Source of the DNA: an uncultured Flavobacteriaceae bacterium
GTDB lineage: Bacteria; Bacteroidota; Bacteroidia; Flavobacteriales; Flavobacteriaceae
DNA: 64,000 nt
Assembly (NCBI GenBank): GCA_947494825.1
Contig: CANLWN010000001.1
Span: 806,001 to 870,000 of the forward strand
Direction of reading: 5' to 3'
Part shown: positions 8,824 to 16,525 of the stretch, in pieces
Layout: each line of letters starts with the position of its first letter
Position numbering within the stretch: position 1 is the stretch's first letter
Program-made: the position numbers and the translations under genes
Notes under the pieces: model-generated
Seen by the model: only the letters and a program-made list of their open reading frames with translations
Told to the model about the DNA's origin: nothing
Database searches by the model: none

Positions 8824-10079
8824 GTATACTTTTAAAATCGGCCAAAATCGTTGATCCCGGAAATAGGGCGCTGCATTTAAAAAAGCGCGATATTTTGATC
8901 AAGAATGGCGGTATAGAAAGAATAGCCTCAAAAATAGAGGCCACGGGCAAGGCCAAGGTAATCTCCAGAAAAAACCTCTGTGTATCCGCAGGGTGGTTCG
9001 ACAGCAGTGTAAGTATGGGGGAACCTGGCTATGAAGAACGGGAAACCATCGCGAATGGACTTACCACCGCGGCGAAGAGCGGTTACACCCATATTGTGCT
9101 CAACCCAAACACCCATCCTATTCCGGACAGCAGCTCGGACATCGTCTTCCTAAAAAATACCGCCCAACCCTTCGCTACGGCACTTCACCCTCTGGGAGCA
9201 TTAACCATGGGAAGTGAAGGAAACGATCTGGCCGAACTCTTCGACATGCAAAATGCAGGGGCAGTAGGGTTCTATGATCACAAAAAGGCCATGAAAAATG
9301 CAAATCTTCTAAAGATTGCGCTACAGTATGCCCAAAATTTCGGCGGCTTGGTCTATTCTTTTCCGCTAGATACGCATATCAGTGGCAAGGGTACGATGAA
9401 CGAAGGGGCGATTTCCACAAAATTGGGACTTAAGGGAATTCCTTCGCTTGCAGAAGAAATTCAAATTGCCAGGGACCTATTCATTTTGGAATATGCCGGG
9501 GGCAGATTGCATATTCCCACCATATCCACGGCCAAATCTGTGAGTTTAATTGCTGAGGCCAAGAAAAAGGGGTTGGATGTAAGCTGTAGCGTGGCCATTC
9601 ATAACCTTTGGTACACCGATGAGGTTTTGGAAACGTTTGATACCAACTACAAGGTAATGCCACCCTTGCGGAACAAAACGGATATAAAGGCACTTTTAAA
9701 AGGCCTCAAGAACGGAACAATCGATTTTGTATCTTCGGACCACACCCCTATTGATATTGAGGAAAAAAGAGTGGTATTTGACCATGCCGAATATGGCTCA
9801 CTTGGGCTGGAAAACGCTTTTGGACTCTTAAACCAAATCTTTGATCTTGAAACCACCATTGGGCTATTGACCAAAGGCAGGGAACGCTACGGCATGGAGA
9901 CACCCAGCATACGGGAAGGTGAAAATGCCTGCCTTACTTTATTTGACCCCGACCTTGAGTATACATTTGGAATGGGGCATATCCTATCTACCTCAAAAAA
10001 CAGTATGTTTCTGGATACTCCTCTACGAGGCAAGGTGTACGGGGTTTTTGCAAAAAATCAATTGGTGCTAAGCGCATAG
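8820..10079 (+). CDS. Dihydroorotase homologue lacking metal-binding residues
   Basis: The 419-residue protein aligns along its length with class I dihydroorotases (GEPGYEERETI, NEGAIS, LGLKGIPSLAEE, PPLRNKTD, GTIDFVSSDHTPI, GLENAFGL). The zinc ligands are largely gone. The usual DxHxH is DSSVS near residue 62, the HVST position reads PTIST, and PHHL reads AIHNL; only the late DH of SSDH remains. In the family these residues hold the two zinc ions and the carboxylated lysine or aspartate, so the protein is probably not a working dihydroorotase. It may be a structural or regulatory relative, like the inactive PyrC paralogues known to associate with aspartate transcarbamoylase. It overlaps batA by four bases and precedes the next gene by three. 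Confidence 0.75.
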   Translation: MSILLKSAKIVDPGNRALHLKKRDILIKNGGIERIASKIEATGKAKVISRKNLCVSAGWFDSSVSMGEPGYEERETIANGLTTAAKSGYTHIVLNPNTHPIPDSSSDIVFLKNTAQPFATALHPLGALTMGSEGNDLAELFDMQNAGAVGFYDHKKAMKNANLLKIALQYAQNFGGLVYSFPLDTHISGKGTMNEGAISTKLGLKGIPSLAEEIQIARDLFILEYAGGRLHIPTISTAKSVSLIAEAKKKGLDVSCSVAIHNLWYTDEVLETFDTNYKVMPPLRNKTDIKALLKGLKNGTIDFVSSDHTPIDIEEKRVVFDHAEYGSLGLENAFGLLNQIFDLETTIGLLTKGRERYGMETPSIREGENACLTLFDPDLEYTFGMGHILSTSKNSMFLDTPLRGKVYGVFAKNQLVLSA

Positions 10080-10082
10080 AAA

Positions 10083-10409
10083 ATGGAAAACAAAGTAAAG
10101 GAAGGGAAAACCACGGCCATAATTGCCTATCTCACCATGATCGGTGCTTTGATAGCCATTACCATGAATCTAGAGCCCAAGAATGCCTTTGCGCGTTTTC
10201 ACACCAGACAAGCTTTTGGACTACACCTTATTTTCCTGGGTTCTGCCCTATTCTTAAGCCAATGGTTCAACGAATATGCTTGGGTAGGATTATATGTTTT
10301 TTATATTGTCCTTTGGTTTTATGGATTTATCGGTGCCTTGAACAATAAAAAACAATCGGTACCTGTGCTGGGTCCTTATTTTCAAAAATGGTTTACCTTT
10401 ATCCAATAG
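10083..10409 (+). CDS. Small integral membrane protein (DUF4870-like)
   Basis: The 108-residue protein has three to four hydrophobic segments: TAIIAYLTMIGALIAITM, then the hallmark FARFHTRQAFGLHLI, and WVGLYVFYIVLWFYGFIGAL. The phrase F-hydrophilic-HxRQAF/G is typical of the DUF4870/TM2-like chloroplast-import relatives in Bacteroidota. Function is unknown. It sits three bases after the dihydroorotase homologue and one base before the esterase gene, so all four genes of 6901-11070 are almost certainly one operon. Confidence 0.65.
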   Translation: MENKVKEGKTTAIIAYLTMIGALIAITMNLEPKNAFARFHTRQAFGLHLIFLGSALFLSQWFNEYAWVGLYVFYIVLWFYGFIGALNNKKQSVPVLGPYFQKWFTFIQ

Positions 10410-10410
10410 T

Positions 10411-11070
10411 ATGACCACAGCGCCCCTATCCCTTGAACATCTGATTCGTCCTTCTTCCTTAAGCGATGAGAAGCCCCCGGTCCTCTTTATGTTCCATGGG
10501 TACGGAAGCAATGAGGAAGATCTGTTTTCCTTTGCACCGGAACTTCCGGAAGAATTATGCGTCATTTCCGTACGAGCTCCTTTTGCACTTGACCCTTTTG
10601 GTTATGCTTGGTATGCCATTAATTTCGATGCAGAGTACGGCAAATGGAGCGATGAGGAGCAGGCCAAAATTTCCCGCGATAAAATCGTGCACTTTATTGA
10701 TGAGGCCTGTGATGCCTATCATTTGGATACAAACCATATCAATCTATTGGGATTTAGCCAGGGTACCATCCTCAGCTATGCGGTAGCCCTGTCCTATCCG
10801 GACAAATTCAAGAATATAATAGCGTTAAGTGGTTATATCAACGAAAATACGCTTACGGAAGGGTATCGGGAACTTGACCATGGGGGGCTTAAAATTTATG
10901 CATCACATGGTTCTGTAGATCCCGTAATTCCGGTAGAATGGGCCCAAAAGACGCCGGATTTGCTCAACAGCCTTAACGTGGAGCATAGCTATGAGGAGTT
11001 TCCCGTGGGCCATGGGGTCTCCCCTCAGAACTTTTACGCCTTCAAGGAATGGCTAAAGGACAAAATTTAA
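10411..11070 (+). CDS. Alpha/beta-hydrolase, carboxylesterase/phospholipase family
   Basis: The 219-residue cytoplasmic protein has the features of the YpfH/acyl-protein thioesterase-like family. These are FMFHGYGSNEEDLF with the oxyanion region, the nucleophile elbow GFSQGT (Ser near 115), a catalytic Asp in HGSVDPVIP, and the His in VGHGVSP near 203. Members hydrolyse short-chain esters or lysophospholipids. It is the last gene of the BatA operon, and its 3' end overlaps the convergent gene at 11067 by four bases. Confidence 0.85.
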   Translation: MTTAPLSLEHLIRPSSLSDEKPPVLFMFHGYGSNEEDLFSFAPELPEELCVISVRAPFALDPFGYAWYAINFDAEYGKWSDEEQAKISRDKIVHFIDEACDAYHLDTNHINLLGFSQGTILSYAVALSYPDKFKNIIALSGYINENTLTEGYRELDHGGLKIYASHGSVDPVIPVEWAQKTPDLLNSLNVEHSYEEFPVGHGVSPQNFYAFKEWLKDKI

Positions 11071-11561
11071 TTGCTCCTGGTGTATAACAGATGATCCACC
11101 AGGGTAAAATCTACCCCATGGTTATCCTTCAACTCATAACGCAACAAGAGTTCTCCCCAAAATTTGCCGTCTGAAAAATCCGCTACGATCCATTTGTGGT
11201 TCAGTATTTTAATTTTGTTGATTTTAAAGTCGCTTTCCATGCCCTCGTAAGGTACTAAGGGGTTATCGCCCTTTTTTTCATTGGTTTCCAACAATTTATC
11301 TGCAATGTAACGTGATGGATCCCTAATTTCCAGATGGTCATAATAGGCTAACGCATCATCATTATTCTCCAACGAAAAATATTGCATGTCCAACACCTTC
11401 AGTTGCAATTGCTGCACAGAATCCTGCAATTCGGAGACCTCTCCCCGTAATTTATTGGCAGTATCATCCTTCGCTTCCACCATGTTGGCGTTGCTTACGA
11501 ACAGGTACAATATGATGAGTGCGGCAAACACAAAAAGATAGAGAAATATGTTTTTCTTCAT
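11067..11561 (-). CDS. Membrane-anchored coiled-coil protein of unknown function
   Basis: The 164-residue protein has an N-terminal transmembrane anchor (LYLFVFAALIILYLFV) and a heptad-patterned coiled coil (LRGEVSELQDSVQQLQLKV). A C-terminal beta-strand domain of about 80 residues follows (KIKILNHKWIVADFSDGKFWGELLLRYEL). It resembles small flavobacterial proteins sometimes labelled 'hydrolase' without evidence; no catalytic motif is visible. It is 14 bases downstream of the MBL hydrolase gene and probably in its operon. Confidence 0.55.
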   Translation of the reverse strand: MKKNIFLYLFVFAALIILYLFVSNANMVEAKDDTANKLRGEVSELQDSVQQLQLKVLDMQYFSLENNDDALAYYDHLEIRDPSRYIADKLLETNEKKGDNPLVPYEGMESDFKINKIKILNHKWIVADFSDGKFWGELLLRYELKDNHGVDFTLVDHLLYTRSN

Positions 11562-11575
11562 TGCACGTAGAATAC

Positions 11576-12340
11576 TTAAAGGTTTATGACTAAGTTATCG
11601 TAGGCCAAATGTACATCTTTTGGCAATTCTTTTTCTACCTCATCGTGAAAACCCAAAAGATGGCTTATATGTGTAAAATAGGCCTTTTCTGGTTTCATCC
11701 TATGCACAAATTCAAGTGCTTCTTCCAGATTAAAATGCGAATGATGGGGTTCTTTTCGCAGGGCGTTGACCACTAGAGCTTTTGCTCCTTTCACCTTTTC
11801 GCTTTCCTCCTCAGAGATGGTCTTGATATCTGTGAGATAAACGAAGTCCTTGATCCTAAAACCGAACACCGGCAGCCTATTGTGCAAGGCTTCAATAGGT
11901 AGAGCTTCCAGATCGCCTATTTTAAAGGGACAGTCTTTTTCTATCAAACGTACGTCAACCGCCGGTGCGCCCGGATATCTGTTTTCATCCGCAAAGATGT
12001 AATCGAATCTGGTTTTTAGGGAATTTGCTACGCGCTTATGGGCATAAATGGGTATATCTCCCTGTCTGAAGAAAAAGGGCCTAATATCATCTATTCCCGC
12101 GGTATGGTCCGCGTGCTCATGCGTAAAGAGGATACCGTCCAATCTATTCACTTTATGGGTCAGCATCTGCTGCCTAAAATCAGGGCCGCAATCAATGACA
12201 TAATTGTATTTTTCCCATGAAATCAACACGGAGACGCGAAGTCTCCTATCCTTGGGATTTTCACTTAGACATACCGGATGCGTACTACCAATTACAGGGA
12301 TTCCTTGTGATGTTCCAGTGCCCAAAAAAGTGATTTTCAA
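11576..12340 (-). CDS. MBL-fold hydrolase, PhnP-like
   Basis: The 254-residue protein begins KITFLGTGTSQGIPVIG and carries the metallo-beta-lactamase motif HEHADHTAG (residues about 75-83). Further metal ligands lie in FRIKDFVYLTDIK, EPHHSHF and FTHISH. This is the PhnP/Lactamase_B_2 type, which cleaves cyclic phosphodiesters or related phosphoesters. The start codon is TTG (12340): the glycine-rich N-terminus begins directly after it, and no nearby ATG would keep that strand. A TAATTTTG box lies 19 bases upstream (12359-12366 on the minus strand). Confidence 0.8.
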   Translation of the reverse strand: MKITFLGTGTSQGIPVIGSTHPVCLSENPKDRRLRVSVLISWEKYNYVIDCGPDFRQQMLTHKVNRLDGILFTHEHADHTAGIDDIRPFFFRQGDIPIYAHKRVANSLKTRFDYIFADENRYPGAPAVDVRLIEKDCPFKIGDLEALPIEALHNRLPVFGFRIKDFVYLTDIKTISEEESEKVKGAKALVVNALRKEPHHSHFNLEEALEFVHRMKPEKAYFTHISHLLGFHDEVEKELPKDVHLAYDNLVINL

Positions 12341-12358
12341 CCTATCGTCTATTTATTT

Positions 12359-12366
12359 CAAAATTA
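12359..12366 (-). promoter_or_regulatory. Putative -7 box TAATTTTG for the PhnP-like gene
   Basis: On the minus strand the octamer reads TAATTTTG, an exact TAnnTTTG match 19 bases upstream of the TTG start at 12340. No -33 TTG at ideal spacing is seen. Confidence 0.35.
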
Positions 12367-12400
12367 TAACTTATTTATTTAATAGATTACCCAATCTTCT

Positions 12401-12408
12401 TAACTTTG
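12401..12408 (+). promoter_or_regulatory. Putative -7 box TAACTTTG
   Basis: An exact TAnnTTTG match 21 bases before the ATG at 12429. With the minus-strand box at 12359-12366 it makes a compact divergent promoter region. Confidence 0.4.
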
Positions 12409-12428
12409 TTGTACCTAAAACCCAGAGC

Positions 12429-13895
12429 ATGGCTTCAGTTTTAAAAAGGGATACCGCTTTTGAAAATATCCCATCCATAAAGGCTAAGACGCTAAGGATC
12501 AATTTAAATCCAGATATTTACGGAACATTTGCAGAGATAGGTGCCGGTCAGGAAACTGCTCGGCATTTTTTTAGATCTGGAGGTGCTTCCGGAACGATTG
12601 CCAAGGCCATGAGTGCTTACGATAAGGACTTTAGTGATGCCATATACGGTATTGAGGACGATGGGCGTTACGTTTCGCAGGGCAGGCTAAAGACCATGCT
12701 TACCCATGAGATGCGTCTCATGGAGGAACGTATTAGCCGTAAAAGTCACCCCGATCGTTTGTTTTTTTCCTATGCAAACACCGTGGCAACCATAGATTTT
12801 TCCAAACGTTATAAGGGTCATGGCTGGTTGGGCATAAGGTATCAATTAGATCCAGGGCAAAAGGAGCTCGACGAAATTATCCTTCACGTACGCTTTAAAC
12901 AAAATGAGGCAAGATTGCAGCAGGAAACCTTGGGAATTCTTGGGGTTAACCTTATTTATGGTGCTTTTTACAAGTACCACAAGCCCAGAAAGCTGTTAAA
13001 ATACCTCTACGACCACATAGATAAGGATACCGTTGAAATAGATATGGTGAATTTCTCCGGACCAAATTTCAAGGATGTGGACAATAGACTCATGAGCCTA
13101 CAACTCATCCGAAACGACATGACCGATGCGGTCATGTTCGGCCCTGATGGTAACAACTTGTTGCCCGCTACAGTGCTGTACAAGAAGAATATATTGGCGC
13201 TCAGGGGAAGTTTTAGGCCAGTTACCAAGGTGAACATGGACATGTTTCAAAAATCCTATGACATCTTCATTCGGGACCAAACGGTAGAAGAGGAAAAAAG
13301 CATTGTTATTTTTGAGATTACCCTATCCAACCTAAAGGCTTCAGGAGAAATCGATGAACGGGATTTTATGGACCGGGCAGAACTACTGTGCTCTCTTGGG
13401 CATACGGTGATGATATCAAAATTTCAGGAGTACTACAAGTTGGTAGAGTATTTCAACAATTACACCAAGGCCAGAATAGCACTGACCATGGGTGTTAACA
13501 ATTTGGTGGACGTATTTGATGAAAAATATTATCGACACCTCAGCGGTGGCATCCTGGAAGCCTTCGGCAAGCTGTTCTTTAAAGATCTTATTGTCTACCT
13601 CTACCCCATGAAAAATGCAGAGACCGGGCAGATCATGACCAGCAACAATGTTAAGGTACATCCGAGAATGAAAGAATTGTACAAGTTCTTCAAATACAAT
13701 GGTAAAGTGATGGATATCTTTGACTATGATACCGAAATCATGCATATTTTCTCCAGGGACGTACTAAAGAAGATTACCACGGGAGAAGAAGGCTGGGAAG
13801 AGATGTTGCCCGAAGGGATAGCGGAAATCATCAAAGAACGCAAACTGTTTCTTGGAAAAGCGGCCAAGGAAAAGGAAAAAGTGGGTAAGATCTAA
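12429..13895 (+). CDS. Conserved Bacteroidota cytoplasmic protein of unknown function
   Basis: The 488-residue protein starts at ATG 12429. The frame extends 75 codons upstream, but that part overlaps the divergent gene and the promoter box, so it is not used. The sequence begins MASVLKRDTAFENIPSI and contains GTFAEIGAGQETARHFFRSGG. There is no signal peptide or transmembrane segment, and it is rich in charged helices with a basic end (KAAKEKEKVGKI). I recognise it as a widely conserved flavobacterial protein that carries inconsistent names in annotations (for example adenylyltransferase or TonB-related). None of those activities is supported by motifs I can see; GAGQETARHFFRSGG is glycine-rich but not a standard P-loop. 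Confidence 0.6.
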   Translation: MASVLKRDTAFENIPSIKAKTLRINLNPDIYGTFAEIGAGQETARHFFRSGGASGTIAKAMSAYDKDFSDAIYGIEDDGRYVSQGRLKTMLTHEMRLMEERISRKSHPDRLFFSYANTVATIDFSKRYKGHGWLGIRYQLDPGQKELDEIILHVRFKQNEARLQQETLGILGVNLIYGAFYKYHKPRKLLKYLYDHIDKDTVEIDMVNFSGPNFKDVDNRLMSLQLIRNDMTDAVMFGPDGNNLLPATVLYKKNILALRGSFRPVTKVNMDMFQKSYDIFIRDQTVEEEKSIVIFEITLSNLKASGEIDERDFMDRAELLCSLGHTVMISKFQEYYKLVEYFNNYTKARIALTMGVNNLVDVFDEKYYRHLSGGILEAFGKLFFKDLIVYLYPMKNAETGQIMTSNNVKVHPRMKELYKFFKYNGKVMDIFDYDTEIMHIFSRDVLKKITTGEEGWEEMLPEGIAEIIKERKLFLGKAAKEKEKVGKI

Positions 13896-14013
13896 CGCAA
13901 CCTAATTTTTAGAGAACAGTGCACTGCCCGAAGCTATCTTAAAAATATCTGGCTGTTGGGGCGCCGTGCCCAAGGCAGGCACCCGATGTGACAAGTTTTA
14001 GTTTCAACAGCTT

Positions 14014-14466
14014 TTAGACCAACAACTGGGCAGCGTGGTCTTTGGTCTTCACCTTATCGATTACACGTGTCACCACACCTTCCTCATTGATCATAAAGGT
14101 CTTTCTGTGAATACCATCGAATACCCGGCCCATAAACTTTTTGGGGCCCCAGACGCCAAAGGCGTTGATTACGGTATGGTCCCTGTCGGCCAACAAGGGA
14201 AAGGGGAAACCGAACTTCTTCCTAAAATTGGATTGCTTTCTTTCAGAGTCGGCACTTACCCCAAGAAGTTCATAACCCTGTGCCTGTAATTCGACATAGT
14301 TGTCCCTTAGATTGCAAGCCTCCGCCGTACATCCTGGAGTATTGGCCGCCGGGTAGAAAAAAACAATCAATTTTTTTCCCAGGTAATCAGACAGATTTAC
14401 GGTATTTCCGTCTTGGTCCGTGGTGGAAAACGGGGGTACTTTATCGCCCTCTTTTAATGTATTCAT
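14014..14466 (-). CDS. bcp: Thioredoxin-dependent thiol peroxidase (Bcp/PrxQ)
   Basis: The 150-residue protein is a typical-length atypical 2-Cys peroxiredoxin. It has FSTTDQDGNTVNLSDYLGK, the peroxidatic cysteine motif NTPGCTAEACNLRD (Cys about 46, resolving Cys about 51 in the CxxxxC arrangement), GVSADSERKQSNFRKKF and a conserved Arg in GIHRKTF. It reduces hydroperoxides in the cytoplasm using thioredoxin. It is transcribed divergently from nth, 55 bases away; both are stress-related, so shared control is possible but not shown. Confidence 0.9.
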   Translation of the reverse strand: MNTLKEGDKVPPFSTTDQDGNTVNLSDYLGKKLIVFFYPAANTPGCTAEACNLRDNYVELQAQGYELLGVSADSERKQSNFRKKFGFPFPLLADRDHTVINAFGVWGPKKFMGRVFDGIHRKTFMINEEGVVTRVIDKVKTKDHAAQLLV

Positions 14467-14521
14467 AGTCTATTTTTAATTAAATTCGCTGTTCTGTTAG
14501 CGCCGATAAAACTACGCAAAA

Positions 14522-15184
14522 ATGACAAAACCCGAAAAGGTCGATTTCGCCATAAAAACCCTTCAGGAACTCTACCCCACCATACCCGTTCCCTTGGAAC
14601 ATAAAGACCCGTATACCTTGCTGATCGCCGTACTTTTGTCCGCTCAAAGTACGGATGTACGGGTAAATAAAATTACCCCCCTCCTATTTGCCAGAGCCGA
14701 TAATCCCTATGATATGATTACCCTTTCGGTGGAAGAGATCAGGGAGATTATCAGGCCTGTGGGACTATCGCCCATGAAATCTAAGGGAATACATGGGTTA
14801 TCCAAGATTTTGGTGGAAAAATACAATGGGAAAGTGCCTTCAGATATCGAATTGCTGGAAGAATTCCCAGGAGTAGGCCACAAAACGGCAAGTGTAGTGG
14901 TTTCGCAGGCTTTCGGTATCCCGGCTTTTCCGGTAGATACCCACATTCACCGGTTGATGTACCGCTGGGGGTTTTCCAATGGAAAAAATGTAGTGCAGAC
15001 AGAAAAGGATGCCAAACGTCTCTTTCCCAAAACCCTATGGAACGACCTGCATCTGCAGATCATATGGTACGGACGCGATTATTCCCCGGCCCGCGGGTGG
15101 GATCTGGAAAAAGATATTATAACCAAGACTATTGGCCGCAAGGAAGTGATTTCGGCTTACCATAAAAACAAAAAAGCCCGCTAA
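14522..15184 (+). CDS. nth: Endonuclease III homologue without Fe-S cluster cysteines
   Basis: The 220-residue DNA glycosylase/AP lyase has the helix-hairpin-helix LEEFPGVGHKTASVV with catalytic Lys near 120. The catalytic Asp is in PVDTHIHR near 138, and LLSAQSTD lies near residue 40. It removes oxidised pyrimidines in base excision repair. The C-terminal Cys-x6-Cys-x2-Cys-x5-Cys that holds the [4Fe-4S] cluster in E. coli Nth is absent. The segment instead reads LQIIWYGRDYSPARGWDLEK with no cysteine. The length and all other motifs are normal, so it is a cluster-less form and not a truncation. The stop overlaps the terminator hairpin at 15176-15192. Confidence 0.9.
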   Translation: MTKPEKVDFAIKTLQELYPTIPVPLEHKDPYTLLIAVLLSAQSTDVRVNKITPLLFARADNPYDMITLSVEEIREIIRPVGLSPMKSKGIHGLSKILVEKYNGKVPSDIELLEEFPGVGHKTASVVVSQAFGIPAFPVDTHIHRLMYRWGFSNGKNVVQTEKDAKRLFPKTLWNDLHLQIIWYGRDYSPARGWDLEKDIITKTIGRKEVISAYHKNKKAR

Positions 15185-15192
15185 AAGCGGGC
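15171..15192 (-). terminator. Terminator of sigma cassette A (minus strand)
   Basis: Stem GCCCGC (15176-15181) pairs with GCGGGC (15187-15192) around a five-base loop. On the minus strand it is followed by a run of six T. It lies just past the stop of the 47-residue gene at 15202 and inside the 3' end of nth, so convergent transcripts end on the same hairpin. Confidence 0.7.
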
Positions 15193-15201
15193 CGAAATGT
15201 C

Positions 15202-15345
15202 TTAGTTCAGATTACTTTCAAACTGCATCCCTTGATAGTCCACAATTTGCAGGGATTTTGAGAAGTCCAGCAAAAACCGGATAGTTTCCGGGGAGGCAAC
15301 AGAAAGTTTACAAGTGTTCCGTTCTTTAGCGTAAATTTTTTCCAT
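15202..15345 (-). CDS. 47-residue protein of sigma cassette A
   Basis: This is a complete small frame of ATG plus 46 codons and TAA. It begins MEKIYAKERNTC and contains PETIRFLLDFSKSL and GMQFESNLN. It is supported by a paralogue of identical length at 16371-16514: 29 of 47 residues match in my ungapped alignment. Conserved parts are MEKIY at the start, TC at 11-12, PET-RFLLDFS-SL in the middle and GM-FE-N-N at the end. It follows sigma factor A by exactly 70 bases and precedes a terminator. It has no signal peptide or membrane segment and is probably a small helical protein. The function is unknown; a partner or modulator of the adjacent sigma factor is my inference from location only. Confidence 0.75.
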   Translation of the reverse strand: MEKIYAKERNTCKLSVASPETIRFLLDFSKSLQIVDYQGMQFESNLN

Positions 15346-15357
15346 ATAAATAGTATT

Positions 15358-15373
15358 GTTATATACGTATAAC
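15358..15373 (-). promoter_or_regulatory. Conserved inverted repeat before 47-residue gene A
   Basis: GTTATATACGTATAAC is a perfect dyad. The second cassette has GTTAT-N6-ATAAC at the equivalent place (16526-16541), with a different centre. It lies 12 bases before the small gene's ATG, between it and sigma gene A. It could be an operator or an RNA hairpin controlling translation of the small gene. Confidence 0.45.
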
Positions 15374-15415
15374 GCAGCCAAAATGGAAATATTGTTTTAC
15401 CGCTAATAGGACCTT

Positions 15416-15997
15416 TTAATTTGTTAGTACAATATTATGACGGTCTATTATCTTTCTTAGGTTGATAAGCGCGTACCGCATACGACCCAGGGCCGTGTTT
15501 ATGCTTACTCCAGTGTTTTCAGAGATTTCCTTAAAACTCATGTCCTTGTAGATACGCATTAGGAGCACTTCCTTTTGGTCGTCCGGAAGTTCCTCGACAA
15601 GAAACCGCAGGTCAGAATCGATCTGGTTCTTGATAATCTGCTTTTCAGCGTTTAATTTTTCGTCTCCGATTACGGAGAAAATATTGAAATCGTCGTTTCC
15701 CTCAAACTTGGGCATACGCTTGTTCTTTCTAAAATGGTCTATGATAAGATTGTGTGCAATGCGCATTACCCATGGTAAGAACTTGCCCTCCTCGCTATAG
15801 GAACCTTTTTTGAGCGTACGGATAACCTTTATAAAGGTATCCTGGAAGATATCTTCAGTAATGTCCCGGTCCATTACCTTGGAGTAGATAAAACTGCTAA
15901 TACGTTGGTTGTGCCTGTTGATTAAGATTTCCAGTGCTTTTTCGTCACCACTGATGTAGTCTTTTACTAGTACCGAGTCATCAATCTGTAGTTCCAT
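15416..15997 (-). CDS. ECF-type RNA polymerase sigma factor (copy A)
   Basis: The 193-residue protein has sigma region 2 (ALEILINRHNQRISSFIYS, then ITEDIFQDTFIKVIRTL and WVMRIAHNLIIDHFRKNKR) and region 4 (LPDDQKEVLLMRIYKDMSFKEIS, recognition helix GVSINTALGRMRYALINLRK). No regions 1 or 3 are present, so it belongs to the group IV/ECF type. It is the same length as copy B at 16585-17166 and differs at 29 positions by my count (about 85% identity). Differences cluster at residues 8-33 and in the linker between regions 2 and 4. No anti-sigma gene with a membrane segment is adjacent. The neighbour 70 bases downstream is the 47-residue gene. Each copy has its own terminator and its own promoter-like sequence. 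Confidence 0.9.
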   Translation of the reverse strand: MELQIDDSVLVKDYISGDEKALEILINRHNQRISSFIYSKVMDRDITEDIFQDTFIKVIRTLKKGSYSEEGKFLPWVMRIAHNLIIDHFRKNKRMPKFEGNDDFNIFSVIGDEKLNAEKQIIKNQIDSDLRFLVEELPDDQKEVLLMRIYKDMSFKEISENTGVSINTALGRMRYALINLRKIIDRHNIVLTN

Positions 15998-16028
15998 ACA
16001 AATTACTTTTTTTGGTTAAGATTAGGGG

Positions 16029-16044
16029 CCATCCCAGGGGATGG
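16029..16044 (-). promoter_or_regulatory. Leader hairpin of sigma gene A
   Basis: CCATCC (16029-16034) and GGATGG (16039-16044) form a stem in the transcript leader, starting 31 bases before the ATG. Copy B has a stem of different sequence at the same distance (17198-17215). The flanking ATTAGGGG is the same in both. Confidence 0.45.
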
Positions 16045-16114
16045 GGACTTTTAAGTTTTTAAGTAATTAAAAAGTAGTTGGTGTCTATACGCCTGTTCCT
16101 TTTTATTTATGACC

Positions 16115-16143
16115 TAAAACTAGATAAAAGCACAGGATTCAAA
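16115..16143 (-). promoter_or_regulatory. Putative promoter of sigma cassette A
   Basis: On the minus strand, TTTG (16143-16140), 17 bases, then TAGTTTTA (16122-16115). The second element differs from TAnnTTTG at the last base only. It lies 118 bases before the start and would leave a leader that includes the hairpin at 16029-16044. Confidence 0.4.
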
Positions 16144-16291
16144 AAAACATTGTTGTAAAACGCCCTTTTTCCGATGTCAAACCACCAATTTGTATTTCTG
16201 TATACAATAAATGCGACAAAAAAAAGTTGCAAAGGCAGTTCGCAATACATCAAGGGATGGTCTATAGGGAATGTTTATTGGTCCTAGGTGA

Positions 16292-16327
16292 TAAAAAAAG
16301 AACCCCGGCCTGTTTTAAGGGCCGGGG
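16292..16327 (-). terminator. Terminator of sigma cassette B (minus strand)
   Basis: An eight-base stem CCCCGGCC (16303-16310) pairs with GGCCGGGG (16320-16327). On the minus strand it is followed by a T-rich run (complement of 16292-16299). It is 43 bases past the stop of the 47-residue gene B and insulates cassette B from cassette A. Confidence 0.8.
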
Positions 16328-16370
16328 CTCGGATATCTTAGTGGGTATCAAAAATCAAAAAAACACGCGC

Positions 16371-16514
16371 TTAATTAATATTCCCTTCGAACTTCATGCC
16401 TTTGTGCTCCACAATGGACAGTGATCGGGAAAAGTCCAACAAGAACCGTACGGTTTCGGGCTGGGCCTTGATAAGTTCGCAAGTCGCTACGTTTTCAGGG
16501 TAAATTTTTTCCAT
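16371..16514 (-). CDS. 47-residue protein of sigma cassette B
   Basis: This is a complete frame of 47 codons plus TAA. It starts MEKIYPENVATC and contains PETVRFLLDFSRSL and GMKFEGNIN. It is paralogous to the protein at 15202-15345 (18 differences in 47). It sits 70 bases downstream of sigma factor B, the same spacing as in cassette A, and is followed by a strong terminator. Substitutions in the conserved core are conservative (I/V, K/R, D/E, L/I), as expected of a protein under selection and not of random sequence. There is no signal peptide, no transmembrane segment and a single Cys at 12. No family is known to me; a role alongside the sigma factor is inference. Confidence 0.75.
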   Translation of the reverse strand: MEKIYPENVATCELIKAQPETVRFLLDFSRSLSIVEHKGMKFEGNIN

Positions 16515-16525
16515 ATGCTTCAGTT

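Noticed and set aside
12204..12428. 75-codon N-terminal extension of the 12429 gene
   Set aside because: It overlaps the divergent MBL gene and the -7 box, and it has no family-like sequence.
13896..14013. Terminator between the 12429 gene and bcp
   Set aside because: A weak GTGCC/GGCAC pair at 13966-13982 has no T-run, so it is not called.
15202..15345. Toxin-antitoxin or membrane anti-sigma role for the 47-residue protein
   Set aside because: No transmembrane segment, no zinc motif, and no toxin family features; the role is left open.
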